A DNA stretch of 64,000 bases, taken from contig DATMAM010000038.1 of NCBI GenBank assembly GCA_035559995.1, positions 186,001 through 250,000 of the forward strand, given 5' to 3'. Below, in pieces: positions 25,622 through 35,169 of the stretch (within the stretch, counting starts at the first letter, position 1; each line of letters begins with the position of its first letter). The DNA is from DATMAM01 sp035559995 (lineage in GTDB: Bacteria > Desulfobacterota > Binatia > UBA9968). The notes beneath the pieces were generated by a model that was not told where the DNA came from, ran no database searches, and saw only the letters and a program-made list of their open reading frames with translations. The translations under genes and the position numbers were made by a program.

Positions 25622-28096
25622 TCATGAGTCGTTGCTGTCAGCGTTTTGTCTTTCGCGGGGCTCACTGCGTTCCGCGAAAGCTCTAAGGCCGACGGCCAGT
25701 TCGCTCAGCCTACGGTTAACCAGCCCGTTGACTGTCCCGTCCTCTTCGGGCGTGCCGGCGCGAACTCCGGTGAGGAGTTCGATGCCCTCGTCGATGGTTC
25801 GGATGGGGTAGATATGAAATCGGCCTTCTCCGACCGCTGCAACCACATCGGGTCGCAATATCAGATTGCGCAGGTTCGCTTCCGGAATCATCACGCCCTG
25901 TTTTCCGGTCAGTCCCTTTACCCGGCACACATCGAAAAACCCTTCGATTTTCTCATTCACTCCGCCGATCGCCTGGACTTCTCCCCACTGATTGACCGAG
26001 CCGGTGACGGCGAGGTCTTGTCTGAGAGGAATGTTGGACAGGCGCGAAAGAAGCGCATAAAGCTCTGTCGAAGAGGCGCTGTCACCTTCGACGCCCGAGT
26101 ACGATTGCTCGAAGCAGATGCTGGCCGAGATGGTCAGCGGTTTGTCTTGGCCGTAGCGGTTGCGCAAATAGCCGGCGAGAATCAACACCCCTTTGTCGTG
26201 GATGCTCCCGCTCAAGCGGGATTCGCGTTCGATGTTGACGATTCCCGCCTGACCCATGGCCACGCTGGCGGTGACTCGCGACGGGCGTCCGAAGGCGTAG
26301 CCGCCGAGCTCCAGCACGGACAGGCCGTTGACCTGGCCTACCTTTTTTCCGTCGATGTCGATGAGGATGGTCCCTTTGACGATCAGCTCGCGGATTTCCT
26401 CCTCGATGCGGTTGGAGCGGAACACGCGGCTTTCGAGAGCTTGCTCCACGTGACGCGCTGAGACGGTTTGCCCGTTTTCCCGCCGGCCCCAGAAAGCCGC
26501 CTCGCGCACGAGATCCGCCACTTCTGCATAGGAAGCGAGAATCTTTTCGCGCTCTCCCGCCTGGCGCGCGCCAAACTCGACAATGCGCTCCAGAGCGCCG
26601 CGGTCGAAATGGGGCAGTTCCTCTTCGCGGCAGATCTTTGCGACCCAGCGTGCGTAGTGTTGCAGGTGGTTGGGCTCCAGCTCCATCACACGGCGGAAGT
26701 CCGCGCGCACCTTGAAAATCTCGCGGAACTCTTCATCCCAGGAATGCAGGAGATAAAAGAGCAACGGGCTTCCCAGGACGATCACCTTGGTATCGATCCG
26801 CACAGGTTCGGGCTTGAGTCCCGAGGTGGAAAAGAGCGCGAAAGGCTCGTACGTTTCAAGCTCAATACGGCCGCTCTTGAGAGTGCGCTTGAGCACTTTC
26901 CAAACCGCCGGTTCGGTGATGGCGTCGTCCAGGCTGAAGATCAGGTATCCTCCGTGCGCGCGCACTAAGGAGCCCGAACGGATGCGGGTGAAATTGGTCA
27001 CGATGCGTCCGAAACGGTCCACCACGCGCTCAATGGTTCCGAACAGGTTCAGATACGTCGGGGAGGTTTCCACCAGAACCGGCGCGCCCTTTGTTCCCGC
27101 GTTATCCACGATCACATTGACCTCGTATTCCAAAAATGGATCGCGTTCTTGCGCAGGAGTCTGGCCAAAAGGGGCAAACGGCAAACCCCGCTCGCCTCCT
27201 TTGAAGTCGTCCAGATTATCGAGAATGTGCTCTTTCACTTCCGCGAGGTAGTCGTCGACTTCTTGGTTTTGGATCGCTCCTTGGATGTCGGCGATGAGCG
27301 GGCTCAGCAAATTTTCGCAAAAACGGCGTTCGACCAGGCGAATATCCGACTCCATTTCGCGCAAAACTTCGTGCTGCTTTCGCCCGAGCCGCTCCATCTC
27401 CACAGCCAGCTCCTGTTGGCGGCGACCGATCGCTTCCTGCTCCTCCGAGCTCAGACGGGAGAACTCTTCCGGGCTCTCCAGGGGCTTTCCGTTGATGATG
27501 GGAATGAAAAAGACCTGTCCGCCGGGTCCGGGTTGGAGCAGAAATCCCTTTTCTCGCGCTAGCTTCTCAAAAGCCGCGTTGAGCTCCTGCGCGCGCCGGT
27601 TGTATTTTTCTCTCAGTTGCTGCTTCTCTCGATCGAAAGCCTCCTGGCGGAAAGCTTTGGGGAGTTCGTCCTTCAGAGTCTTCACGAGGTCATGCATTTT
27701 CTGCTTGAGTTTATTGCCGTCGCCCGCGCGCAAGTAAATGGCGCGGGGAGAATCGGGGTGCTTGAAATTGTGAACGTAGACCCAATCGCCGGGCGTCGGG
27801 GAGGCGGCGACGCGGCGCGCCACCCACTGCTGCAGGGCTTGAAGCTTCTCCGCTCCGGCCAGGCCCGAAACAAAAATGTTGTATCCCGCTCCCGCTACTC
27901 CCAGTCCCAATTCCAGAGCGGCTCGCGCCCGTTCCTGTCCGGCGAAGTCTTCCTGTGGGGTGACATCGCTCGTTGTCGCGAAAGAGGCATCGAAGGCTAC
28001 GTGAAAGCGCAACTCCTCGGCGGTAAGCTCGCGTGGGGGATGCGCTGCCTTGAGTTCGCCGGCCGCTTTCTGCTCAACCGTCGTGCTTTCCGTCAT
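25622..28096 (-). CDS. Lon-like ATP-dependent protease (LonB/YcbZ-type, AAA_32 + Lon_C)
   Basis: An 824-residue protein related to the S16 family. The N-terminal region has VAFDASFATTSDVTPQEDFAGQERA and the P-loop position reads GLAGAEKLQALQ, without the GKT/GRT of active nucleotide sites. A long coiled-coil stretch follows (about residues 140-260), then IERVVDRFGRI and DDAITEPAVWKVLKRTL. The proteolytic domain is intact: Ser673 (EGDSASS) and Lys716 (GVNEKIEGF), 43 residues apart as in Lon. Last gene of the quality-control operon, 14 bp after an hsp20. ATP dependence is therefore uncertain, protease activity likely. Confidence 0.9.
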   Translation of the reverse strand: MTESTTVEQKAAGELKAAHPPRELTAEELRFHVAFDASFATTSDVTPQEDFAGQERARAALELGLGVAGAGYNIFVSGLAGAEKLQALQQWVARRVAASPTPGDWVYVHNFKHPDSPRAIYLRAGDGNKLKQKMHDLVKTLKDELPKAFRQEAFDREKQQLREKYNRRAQELNAAFEKLAREKGFLLQPGPGGQVFFIPIINGKPLESPEEFSRLSSEEQEAIGRRQQELAVEMERLGRKQHEVLREMESDIRLVERRFCENLLSPLIADIQGAIQNQEVDDYLAEVKEHILDNLDDFKGGERGLPFAPFGQTPAQERDPFLEYEVNVIVDNAGTKGAPVLVETSPTYLNLFGTIERVVDRFGRIVTNFTRIRSGSLVRAHGGYLIFSLDDAITEPAVWKVLKRTLKSGRIELETYEPFALFSTSGLKPEPVRIDTKVIVLGSPLLFYLLHSWDEEFREIFKVRADFRRVMELEPNHLQHYARWVAKICREEELPHFDRGALERIVEFGARQAGEREKILASYAEVADLVREAAFWGRRENGQTVSARHVEQALESRVFRSNRIEEEIRELIVKGTILIDIDGKKVGQVNGLSVLELGGYAFGRPSRVTASVAMGQAGIVNIERESRLSGSIHDKGVLILAGYLRNRYGQDKPLTISASICFEQSYSGVEGDSASSTELYALLSRLSNIPLRQDLAVTGSVNQWGEVQAIGGVNEKIEGFFDVCRVKGLTGKQGVMIPEANLRNLILRPDVVAAVGEGRFHIYPIRTIDEGIELLTGVRAGTPEEDGTVNGLVNRRLSELAVGLRAFAERSEPRERQNADSNDS

Positions 28097-28110
28097 CGGT
28101 CCCGTCCTTT

Positions 28111-28533
28111 TTATTTGCGCTCTCGGCTTTTCGGTAAAATGACTCGCAAAACGCCGTCCTTGAATTGAGCCTCAATGTTTCGTTTATCCACGGATTCCGG
28201 CAGGGTCATGCGGCGCATGAAACTCCCGCTCACGCGCTCCTGATAGTGAAAACGCTCGCCGCTTTCGGCGTGTTCGGAAGATCGTTCGCCGCGCAAGATA
28301 AGATCCTGTCCTTCTATTTCTACCTTGACGTCTTCTTTATTTACTCCGGGAAGGTCGACCTCGAGGATGAAGGCATCCGGAGTCTCACGCAAGTCGATGG
28401 AAGGATTCCATCCCAGCAGCGGATGCCCCCGTCCCCAAGGGCGATGGATGATTTCGTCGAAAAGCCGGTCCACTTCTTCGGAGAGATTCTGAAAGCGGCC
28501 CGGCACCGATAGCCATTTTTTCTCGCCTGCCAT
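28111..28533 (-). CDS. Small heat-shock protein Hsp20
   Basis: A 140-residue alpha-crystallin protein. ACD begins at NPSIDLRETPDAFILEVDLPG; the hallmark VNKEDVKVEIEG and FKDGVLRVILPK (A/G-x-L motif) are present. The ATG at 28533 has AAGGAG. Hsp20 holds unfolding clients for refolding by DnaK/ClpB. It is followed after 14 bp by the Lon-like gene, suggesting a holdase-protease pair within the operon. Confidence 0.95.
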   Translation of the reverse strand: MAGEKKWLSVPGRFQNLSEEVDRLFDEIIHRPWGRGHPLLGWNPSIDLRETPDAFILEVDLPGVNKEDVKVEIEGQDLILRGERSSEHAESGERFHYQERVSGSFMRRMTLPESVDKRNIEAQFKDGVLRVILPKSRERK

Positions 28534-28586
28534 AATGTGTCGCTCCTTGTGGTCAACACCTAAAGATTGCTACTGGCTTCGGGTAC

Positions 28587-28730
28587 CTAATTCAATTCCC
28601 CCAGAGCGACTTTTACGCGCCGCTGCTGGCCGTCGCGCATCGGCCACGCTATCGCCGACTTGTCGTTCAGTCCAAAAGTATTTACCTCACGGGGCACGAT
28701 ATCTTTTAGCTTTGCGTTCTCGTCAGCCAT
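28587..28730 (-). CDS. Small hypothetical protein, 47 residues
   Basis: Starts MADENAKLKDIVPREVNTFG with ATG 28730; AGAGGG lies nine bases upstream. An in-frame ATG at 28799 would overlap the previous stop as ATGA and add 23 hydrophobic residues, so the start is uncertain. No family recognised. Within the same operon as the Clp-fold protease and hsp20. Confidence 0.5.
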   Translation of the reverse strand: MADENAKLKDIVPREVNTFGLNDKSAIAWPMRDGQQRRVKVALGELN

Positions 28731-28795
28731 AAGTGCATCCCTCTTTTGTCCTCCTAACTCGACAATCCCCAAGAGCTTGAGGCACGCAACGAACA

Positions 28796-29632
28796 TCACT
28801 TCTGCACACCGCCTTGGCGTTCGGTCGGGGCGTAGCGCCTTCCCGGCAGATACTCGACCGAAGGGGTATGGCGGACCGGCTGCGGGAAAAGGCTCATGAG
28901 CTTCATGATATCGGCCGGCATTTCGGCGCTGACCGGGAGTCCCAGCGACTTGGCCCGCTCGTAGGTCAGCGGGTAGTCATGGGTCCATGTCCCCTCGGAA
29001 AGGAGCCGAGCCAGTTCATCAGTTTTGCTCTCGGGAAATTTTTCTTCCAGCAGCTCCCGGACGGCCTGATAAAGCTGCGCCACTGCCTTCTCAGCCTGGT
29101 CGGCCAGGATCAACGTTTCATCTTCAAGTTCCGTGATTGGCTTTTTGGCAACCGCTTTGAGGATCGAAGCCGCGGGATGGCGGCCCAACTGAGGATCGAC
29201 CGGTCCCAGGACGGCGTGCTCGCACATGACGATCTCGTGCGCCGCCAGCGCAATCAAAGTCCCGCCGGACATCGCGTAGTGCGGCACGAACGCGGTTACC
29301 TTGGCGCGGTGTCGCTTAATGGCCATCGCGATCTGCAGCGAGGCCAAAACGAGCCCGCCCGGCGTGTGCAGAATAATGTCGAGGGGCACGTCGGGATCGG
29401 TCATGTGAATCGCGCGGATCACTTCCTCGGAATCGTTCACATCGATATAGCGAAAAAAAGGGAAGCCTAAAAAGCTCATCGTCTCCTGGCGGTGCACCAG
29501 CAAAATCACCCGCGAGCCGCGCTCGCGCTCGATCTTGGACATCAATCGCTGCCGGGAGTATTCAAGCAGCCGGCGCGTGATGATCGGCTGAAGGGCCGAA
29601 AGCATGAACAACATCCAGAAGATTTCGCTCAT
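28796..29632 (-). CDS. SDH-family Clp-fold serine proteinase (membrane-anchored)
   Basis: A 278-residue protein of the ClpP/crotonase-fold 'SDH' serine proteinases, named for a Ser-Asp-His triad. The N-terminal hydrophobic segment (residues about 4-18) may anchor it. The core shows DIILHTPGGLVLAS (oxyanion region) and the nucleophile Ser122 in HYAMSGGTLIALAA, then VLGPVDPQLG. It lies between a rhomboid protease and an hsp20 gene, with a 3-bp gap to the former, so three different proteases are encoded in one operon. Substrates unknown. Confidence 0.88.
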   Translation of the reverse strand: MSEIFWMLFMLSALQPIITRRLLEYSRQRLMSKIERERGSRVILLVHRQETMSFLGFPFFRYIDVNDSEEVIRAIHMTDPDVPLDIILHTPGGLVLASLQIAMAIKRHRAKVTAFVPHYAMSGGTLIALAAHEIVMCEHAVLGPVDPQLGRHPAASILKAVAKKPITELEDETLILADQAEKAVAQLYQAVRELLEEKFPESKTDELARLLSEGTWTHDYPLTYERAKSLGLPVSAEMPADIMKLMSLFPQPVRHTPSVEYLPGRRYAPTERQGGVQK

Positions 29633-29635
29633 CTT

Positions 29636-30397
29636 TTACCACCCCCAGGGATCGCGGTTTACGCCGCGGAGCCACGCTCCTTCCAGGCCCCATTCGTCGG
29701 GCTCCAATCTTCGCACTGCGCGGCGCCGCTTGACAAACAATCGGTGCAGGGCCGCTCCGACCAGAAAGCCGCCTACGTGAGCCCACCAGGCGATCCCGCC
29801 GACGTCTTGTGGCAGCGCCAGGGAAAGCGTGCCGCTGAAAATCTGACTCAAGATCCAGAAACCAAGATAAATAATCGCGGGTAGCTGGAAGAAAAAAGGC
29901 CAAAAGAAGATCGGCACCATGATGATGATGCACGCATGAGGATAAAGAAAAAAGTAAGCACCGAGGACGCCGGCAATCGCGCCCGATGCGCCGACGGCTG
30001 GAACTGTCGAATGGGGATTCATAAACCAGTGCACCAAGCCCGCCGTCAAGCCCGAGACAAGATAAAAGACCAAAAACCTGAGCGGCCCCATCCGATCCTC
30101 CACGTTATCGCCGAAGATCCACAGCGTCCACAGGTTGCCGATAATATGCATCCAGCCGCCGTGAAGAAACATGCTCGTGAGAAACGGCCAGTAGTCATCG
30201 ACCGCAAATCCCGCGACGACGGCCCACTCGGGGTGCGTATAGCGGGCCGGCACTATGCCGAAATAATAGAAAAATTGCTCCCGGACGGCCTCCGGCATCA
30301 TCAACTCAAAGAGAAACACGACGGAGTTCGTGATCACCAGAAGCCAAACCATAACCGGAGGGTTTCTGGAAGGTATCGTGTCGCGAATGGGAATCAA
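29636..30397 (-). CDS. Rhomboid intramembrane serine protease
   Basis: A 253-residue rhomboid with six or seven membrane spans. The catalytic dyad is Ser138 in GASGAIAGVLGAYF and His207 in WWAHVGGFLVG. The L1-loop region has TSMFLHGGWMHIIGNLW, with the expected HxxxN. It cleaves transmembrane helices within the inner membrane. The start is ATG 30397, 3 bp after marC, and its stop is 3 bp before the Clp-fold protease, so these three are translated from one message. Confidence 0.95.
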   Translation of the reverse strand: MIPIRDTIPSRNPPVMVWLLVITNSVVFLFELMMPEAVREQFFYYFGIVPARYTHPEWAVVAGFAVDDYWPFLTSMFLHGGWMHIIGNLWTLWIFGDNVEDRMGPLRFLVFYLVSGLTAGLVHWFMNPHSTVPAVGASGAIAGVLGAYFFLYPHACIIIMVPIFFWPFFFQLPAIIYLGFWILSQIFSGTLSLALPQDVGGIAWWAHVGGFLVGAALHRLFVKRRRAVRRLEPDEWGLEGAWLRGVNRDPWGW

Positions 30398-30400
30398 GAG

Positions 30401-31069
30401 CTACGCTCCTTTTGCGAGGCTCGGCCAAGCGTCATTGATTCCGTTGAGCATGAATTGAATTGCCACCGCGGCGAGGATCAGTCCCATAAACCGTGCAAGG
30501 ATGCGCACCCCGCTTTCACCCAGAAAGTGCTGGATCTTGGCGCCGGCAATTAAGATGTAGAACGACGCGAACGACGTTAACACAATCGCCATAAAGACAG
30601 GGATCGTCTGCCACCAGAGCTTCGATTGCCCCATGAGAACGATGACCGTGGAGATCGCCGCGGGACCCGCCAACATGGGGACACCCAATGGAATGACGCC
30701 AAAATCTTCCTTTTGGCTACCCTCGGCCCGCTCTTCCGCCACCTCGCGCGTTTCCGACCGGTGCGCCCGCATCATTTCGCCTGCGACCTGGAAGAGAATA
30801 AGCCCGCCGGCGATCTTAAAGGCCGCCAGAGAGAACCCGAACAGCTTGAAGATAAGGCCTCCTGCGGAGGCAAAGAGCGTGAGCACCACAAAGCACGTCC
30901 AGGCCGCGTGGCTCGCGGTTCGCCGTGCGCGCCTGTGGTCACCCTCAGAGCCCATCGAGAGAAAGGCGGGGATAGAGCCAAAAGGGTCGACGGTGAAGAA
31001 GACCGAACTCAACGATACGAGTAGAAAGGGAAAGAACTCTTGCAGAGCGCCTGATACGAAGCGTTCCAT
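30401..31069 (-). CDS. MarC-family integral membrane protein
   Basis: A 222-residue UPF0056/MarC protein with about six hydrophobic segments. The family signature FFTVDPFGSIPAFLSM and GVIPLGVPMLAGPAAIS are clear. The role of MarC proteins is not established, despite the name from multiple-antibiotic resistance. A charged loop of about 25 residues (HRSETREVAEERAEGSQKED) lies between spans. It is 9 bp from clpB and 3 bp from the rhomboid gene. Confidence 0.92.
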   Translation of the reverse strand: MERFVSGALQEFFPFLLVSLSSVFFTVDPFGSIPAFLSMGSEGDHRRARRTASHAAWTCFVVLTLFASAGGLIFKLFGFSLAAFKIAGGLILFQVAGEMMRAHRSETREVAEERAEGSQKEDFGVIPLGVPMLAGPAAISTVIVLMGQSKLWWQTIPVFMAIVLTSFASFYILIAGAKIQHFLGESGVRILARFMGLILAAVAIQFMLNGINDAWPSLAKGA

Positions 31070-31078
31070 GCCGGAGTT

Positions 31079-33733
31079 TTATGCCACTCCGACCGCGGCT
31101 CGCAAGTCGCTCTGATCTCCTGTCCTCCTCACCTCGAACCGCAATCCTCCCCCTTTCCGGTCCTGGTCGACAACGACGGTCTGGCCGTCGGCGAGCTCGC
31201 CTTTGAGAATCAAACGGCCGATGGGAGTCTCAAGCTCTTTCTGGATCGTTCGCTTTAAGGGTCGCGCCCCGTAGCTCGGATCGTAGCCGGCGGCGGCCAG
31301 ATATTCCCGCGCCTGCTCGGTGAGCTCCAAGGTGATGTGGCGCTCGGAGAGTCGGGCTCGCAGCCGGCCGAGCTGGATCTCCACGATCTGCTTGAGGTGC
31401 TCGCGCGAGAGGCTGTGGAAAACGACGATCTCGTCGACGCGGTTGAGAAATTCCGGGCGGAACTGTCGCCTGAGTGCCTCTAGCACTTCGGCTTTCATAC
31501 GCTCAAAGGCCACCGGGTCGTCGCCGCCGCGATAGTTGAGAATCAGGTGGCTGCCGACGTTGGATGTCATGATCACCACCGTGTTCTTGAAGTCGACCGT
31601 CCGCCCGTGGCCGTCGGTAAGCCGTCCGTCGTCCAGAATCTGCAAGAGCACGTTGAACACGTCGGTGTGGGCCTTCTCAATCTCGTCGAACAAAACAACC
31701 GAGTACGGCCGCCGGCGGACGGCCTCGGTGAGCTGGCCGCCCTCTTCATAGCCGACGTATCCGGGCGGGGCGCCGATCAACCGCGCCACCGTGTGGCGCT
31801 CTTGATATTCCGACATGTCCAGACGAATCATGTTGTTCTCATCGTCGAACAGAAACTCCGCAAGCGCACGCGCCAGCTCTGTCTTCCCCACGCCCGTGGG
31901 GCCAAGAAAGATAAACGAGCCGATCGGGCGATTGGGATCTTTGAGCCCCGAGCGAGCGCGCACCACGGCGTCGGCCACGGCTTCGACCGCTTCCTCCTGC
32001 CCCACCACGCGCTTGTGCAGGTGCTCGGCCAGGCGCAACAGTTTTTCTTTTTCGCCTTCGAGGAGTTTGGTGACCGGAATGCCTGTCCAGCGCGACACGA
32101 CTGCCGCAATGTCATCTTCATCGACCTCTTCCTTGAGGAGGCGCATGCCGCCCTGGTCGCGCAGCTTTTGTTCCTCGCCCGCGAGTTCCTTCTCGAGCTG
32201 CGCGAGCTTGCCGTACTTGAGCTCTGCGACCCGGTTGAGATCATACTGGCGCTGCGCCTGATCGATGGCCATTTTGGTCTTTTCGATTTCCTCCTTGATG
32301 CCGCGCAGCCGGGCGATGGCCTGCTTTTCGACTTCCCACCGGGCGCGGAGCCGCTCCTGTTCTGCTTTGAGGTCGGCCAGCTCCCTTTCCAGCTTGGTCA
32401 GCCGTTCGCGCGAGACGGCGTCAGTCTCCTTGCGCAGCGCCTCGCGCTCGATCTCCAGCTGCATGACGCGGCGGGAAACTTCGTCGAGCTCGGTGGGCAG
32501 CGAGTCGATTTCGGTGCGGAGTTTGGCGGCGGCTTCATCGACGAGATCGATTGCTTTGTCCGGCAGGAAACGGTCGCTGATGTAACGGTGTGACAGCACC
32601 GCGGCGGTGACGAGAGCCGCGTCTTTGATGCGCACGCCGTGGTGAACTTCGTAGCGCTCTTTGAGGCCGCGCAGGATCGAGATCGTGTCTTCGACGCTCG
32701 GCTGATCCACGAGCACCGGCTGAAAGCGGCGCTCCAGCGCGCGGTCTTTCTCGACGTGCTTGCGGTACTCATCTAAAGTCGTGGCGCCGATGCAGTGAAG
32801 CTCGCCCCGCGCCAGCATCGGTTTGAGCAGGTTGGAGGCATCCATGGCGCCTTCGGCCGCGCCGGCGCCCACGACCGTGTGTAGCTCGTCGATGAAAAGA
32901 ATGATCTCGCCCTCAGACTCCTGCACCTCCTTGAGAACCGCCTTGAGCCTTTCTTCAAATTCGCCCCGGTATTTCGCACCGGCGATCAGCGCGCCCATGT
33001 CGAGAACGATCAGGCGCTTGTTTTTAAGGTTCTCCGGCACGTCGCCGCGCACGATACGCTGCGCGAGCCCTTCGACAATAGCGGTTTTGCCCACGCCGGG
33101 ATCGCCGATAAGAACGGGGTTGTTTTTGGTGCGCCGCGAGAGCACCTGAACCACGCGCCGGATCTCCTCGTCGCGCCCAATAACAGGGTCGAGCTTTCCC
33201 TGAGCGGCGAGCTTGGTGAGATCGCGGCCGTAGCGCTCGAGCGCTTGATAGGTGGCTTCGGGAGTGGGAGAGGTCACGCGCTGATTGCCGCGCACTTTTT
33301 TGAGCGCGGCCATCAGGCGCTCGCGCGTAAGCCCCAGGGCGCGCAGCACTCGCCCCGCGCCGCCCGTCTTCTCGTCGAGCATCGCCAGCAATAAATGCTC
33401 GACGCTCACGTAGTCGTCCTTGAGCGCCTTGGCTTCCTCTTCGGCCTGAGTGAGCAAGCGCGCCAGCCGTTGCGTGACGTAGACTTGCTGCGCTTCGGTG
33501 CCGGGGCCGGAGACCTGGGGGACGCGGTTGAGTTCCTCGGCGATTTGGTCCCGCGCCGCGCTCGGAGCGATGCCCGCTGCGGCCAGGAAGGCGGCCGCCA
33601 GACCTTCCTCGTCCTCGAGCAGGGCGGCGAGCAAATGCTCGGCATCGACCGCCTGATGATTGCGCCGCACGGCCAACGCCTGCGCCCGGCGCAGCGCTTC
33701 CTGCGATTTTTCCGTCAAACGATTGATGTCCAT
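31079..33733 (-). CDS. clpB: ATP-dependent disaggregase ClpB
   Basis: An 884-residue Hsp100. The Clp_N repeats (about 1-145), AAA1 with Walker A IGDPGVGKT and VIGRDEEIRRVVQVL, the coiled M-domain (EIEREALRKETDAVSR), and AAA2 with GPTGVGKT are all present, as is the second-domain signature DGHGRTVDFKNTVVIMTSN. It resolubilises aggregates with DnaK and Hsp20. There is no ClpP-loop, so it is a disaggregase, not ClpA/C. ATG at 33733 with AAAGGGAAAG upstream. It is the only Hsp100 in the window. Confidence 0.97.
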   Translation of the reverse strand: MDINRLTEKSQEALRRAQALAVRRNHQAVDAEHLLAALLEDEEGLAAAFLAAAGIAPSAARDQIAEELNRVPQVSGPGTEAQQVYVTQRLARLLTQAEEEAKALKDDYVSVEHLLLAMLDEKTGGAGRVLRALGLTRERLMAALKKVRGNQRVTSPTPEATYQALERYGRDLTKLAAQGKLDPVIGRDEEIRRVVQVLSRRTKNNPVLIGDPGVGKTAIVEGLAQRIVRGDVPENLKNKRLIVLDMGALIAGAKYRGEFEERLKAVLKEVQESEGEIILFIDELHTVVGAGAAEGAMDASNLLKPMLARGELHCIGATTLDEYRKHVEKDRALERRFQPVLVDQPSVEDTISILRGLKERYEVHHGVRIKDAALVTAAVLSHRYISDRFLPDKAIDLVDEAAAKLRTEIDSLPTELDEVSRRVMQLEIEREALRKETDAVSRERLTKLERELADLKAEQERLRARWEVEKQAIARLRGIKEEIEKTKMAIDQAQRQYDLNRVAELKYGKLAQLEKELAGEEQKLRDQGGMRLLKEEVDEDDIAAVVSRWTGIPVTKLLEGEKEKLLRLAEHLHKRVVGQEEAVEAVADAVVRARSGLKDPNRPIGSFIFLGPTGVGKTELARALAEFLFDDENNMIRLDMSEYQERHTVARLIGAPPGYVGYEEGGQLTEAVRRRPYSVVLFDEIEKAHTDVFNVLLQILDDGRLTDGHGRTVDFKNTVVIMTSNVGSHLILNYRGGDDPVAFERMKAEVLEALRRQFRPEFLNRVDEIVVFHSLSREHLKQIVEIQLGRLRARLSERHITLELTEQAREYLAAAGYDPSYGARPLKRTIQKELETPIGRLILKGELADGQTVVVDQDRKGGGLRFEVRRTGDQSDLRAAVGVA

Positions 33734-33832
33734 AAAACTTTCCCTTTAGCTATAGCCGACAGACAACCGAGCCGCCGCGTACGCGAAGCGGAACCGTTTC
33801 TGCGCCGCTTGGCGTGACCAAACGCCGCCTCC

Positions 33833-34357
33833 TCACTTTTTCTCCTCGAACGGCTCCTCGGGAGCCGTGGTCGAGAACGCTTGAGGATCGGTCCTCATCA
33901 GCATGTCCAGTATTTCCTCGCGGTGGCGCCTTTCGTCTTCGTGAATCCGGCGGAGACCCTCGGCGATCTCCGGGTCCGCATCCTGCGCCACTGTGTAGAG
34001 CCGTTCCAGCACTTCGGTCCTGTCCCGTTTCTCCTCTTCGATATCCATGAGCAAATTTTCCCAGGCGTTGCGGCCTCTCTTGAGCGCCATCGGCACCTCG
34101 GGGACCTCTCCGCCCAAGGCGCGGATTTTTTCGCGCAGCCACTCCACATGAGCTTTCTCTTCCTCGGCGATACGTCGCAGCCGCTCGCGAAAGTGGGGAT
34201 AAGTCATGCGCCGGGCGTGCTCCTCGAACTGGACGACATCCCGGGCTTCATCGACATATTCCTCGCGCAAAAACTCGACAAGGCGCTGCCGTTCGTCGGA
34301 CCGAAGCGCGTCGAAAAACCGCCGCCATCCTTTAGAAACGATCTCCGTCAAAGCCAT
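33833..34357 (-). CDS. Ferritin-like (rubrerythrin-type) diiron-fold protein
   Basis: A 174-residue four-helix protein. Ligand-type Glu/His residues are spaced as in rubrerythrin: EEYVDEARDVVQFEEHARR, EEEKAHVEWL and IHEDERRHREEIL. No rubredoxin (CxxC) domain is present. It could act in peroxide or iron handling. ATG at 34357 with GAGGTG at a good distance. Unusual for its place between a dnaJ-like gene and clpB; the gaps (79 and 99 bp) are the widest in the operon. Confidence 0.82.
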   Translation of the reverse strand: MALTEIVSKGWRRFFDALRSDERQRLVEFLREEYVDEARDVVQFEEHARRMTYPHFRERLRRIAEEEKAHVEWLREKIRALGGEVPEVPMALKRGRNAWENLLMDIEEEKRDRTEVLERLYTVAQDADPEIAEGLRRIHEDERRHREEILDMLMRTDPQAFSTTAPEEPFEEKK

Positions 34358-34436
34358 TTTACACCTCGCATTAGCGCGAAATCGCGCCCGCGCCGACTCA
34401 TGGCGAGGCGCACCGACGCGGCCTCCGGCGCGTCTT

Positions 34437-35132
34437 TCAGCGCGCTTTGGGTGGCAGAACGCGGATCTGCACGCGCAGATAAAAATTATGCACCCCAAGC
34501 GTGCGCGACGGCGCTTCGATCACCGTAGCGTCTCCGATCATCGGCGGGATGCGAATTTGCACGGTTTCGTCTTCCTCGATAAGGCCTTCCCCGTCGCAAG
34601 CCGAGCACGGGAAGAGTCCTTCCCGTCCCTTCCCGCCGCACTTCCAGCATGGAGAGCAGCCGGGAATCGATAGCAGCGCCGTGCCGCCCTTCACCGCATG
34701 TTCGGGGGATAGGATCACTTGCACGTCCAGCGCTTCGCATCGCTCGCGCGACGGAGCGCGACCGCCGGCCAGCAGCGCAGCGATTTTAGCAAGCGCAGCA
34801 TCGAAGCGCGGGCGATCGATTTCCACGCGGACGGGCAACGAAAGCTCAGGCACAACCGTATCGCTTGTGCTCGCCCTGTCGGCGAATACCGGCATAAAGA
34901 GCGCGCCCGCTCCGGCCCCCGCATGCGACAATCCCTGGTCATAGAGTCGGCGGCGCTCGGAATCCGAGAGAACTTTGTACGCCTCGACAATCTCCTGAAA
35001 TAAGGTCAAGCAGCCTCCTCCCACGCGGTCCGGATGATAACGCCGCGCCAGCTCTCTGAAGGCCTCGCGGATGCCGCTCCGGCTTTCCGTCGGAGCTACC
35101 CCCAAGACCATATAGTGAGTTTTCCGCAACAT
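34437..35132 (-). CDS. DnaJ-like J-domain protein with half zinc finger
   Basis: A 231-residue J-protein. The J-domain occupies about residues 1-65 with HPD at 33-35 (RYHPDRV) and the EAYKVLSD segment. A truncated zinc-binding part has only two CxxC pairs (CWKC and CSAC) instead of the four of DnaJ. The C-terminal client-binding part is short (IRIPPMIGDATVIEAPS). It should recruit DnaK, which is not in the window. Located between hsp20 and the ferritin-like gene in the stress operon. Confidence 0.88.
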   Translation of the reverse strand: MLRKTHYMVLGVAPTESRSGIREAFRELARRYHPDRVGGGCLTLFQEIVEAYKVLSDSERRRLYDQGLSHAGAGAGALFMPVFADRASTSDTVVPELSLPVRVEIDRPRFDAALAKIAALLAGGRAPSRERCEALDVQVILSPEHAVKGGTALLSIPGCSPCWKCGGKGREGLFPCSACDGEGLIEEDETVQIRIPPMIGDATVIEAPSRTLGVHNFYLRVQIRVLPPKAR

Positions 35133-35169
35133 GCCGCCGCCCGTAAAAACTAGCTTGAACAGGGCGCTC

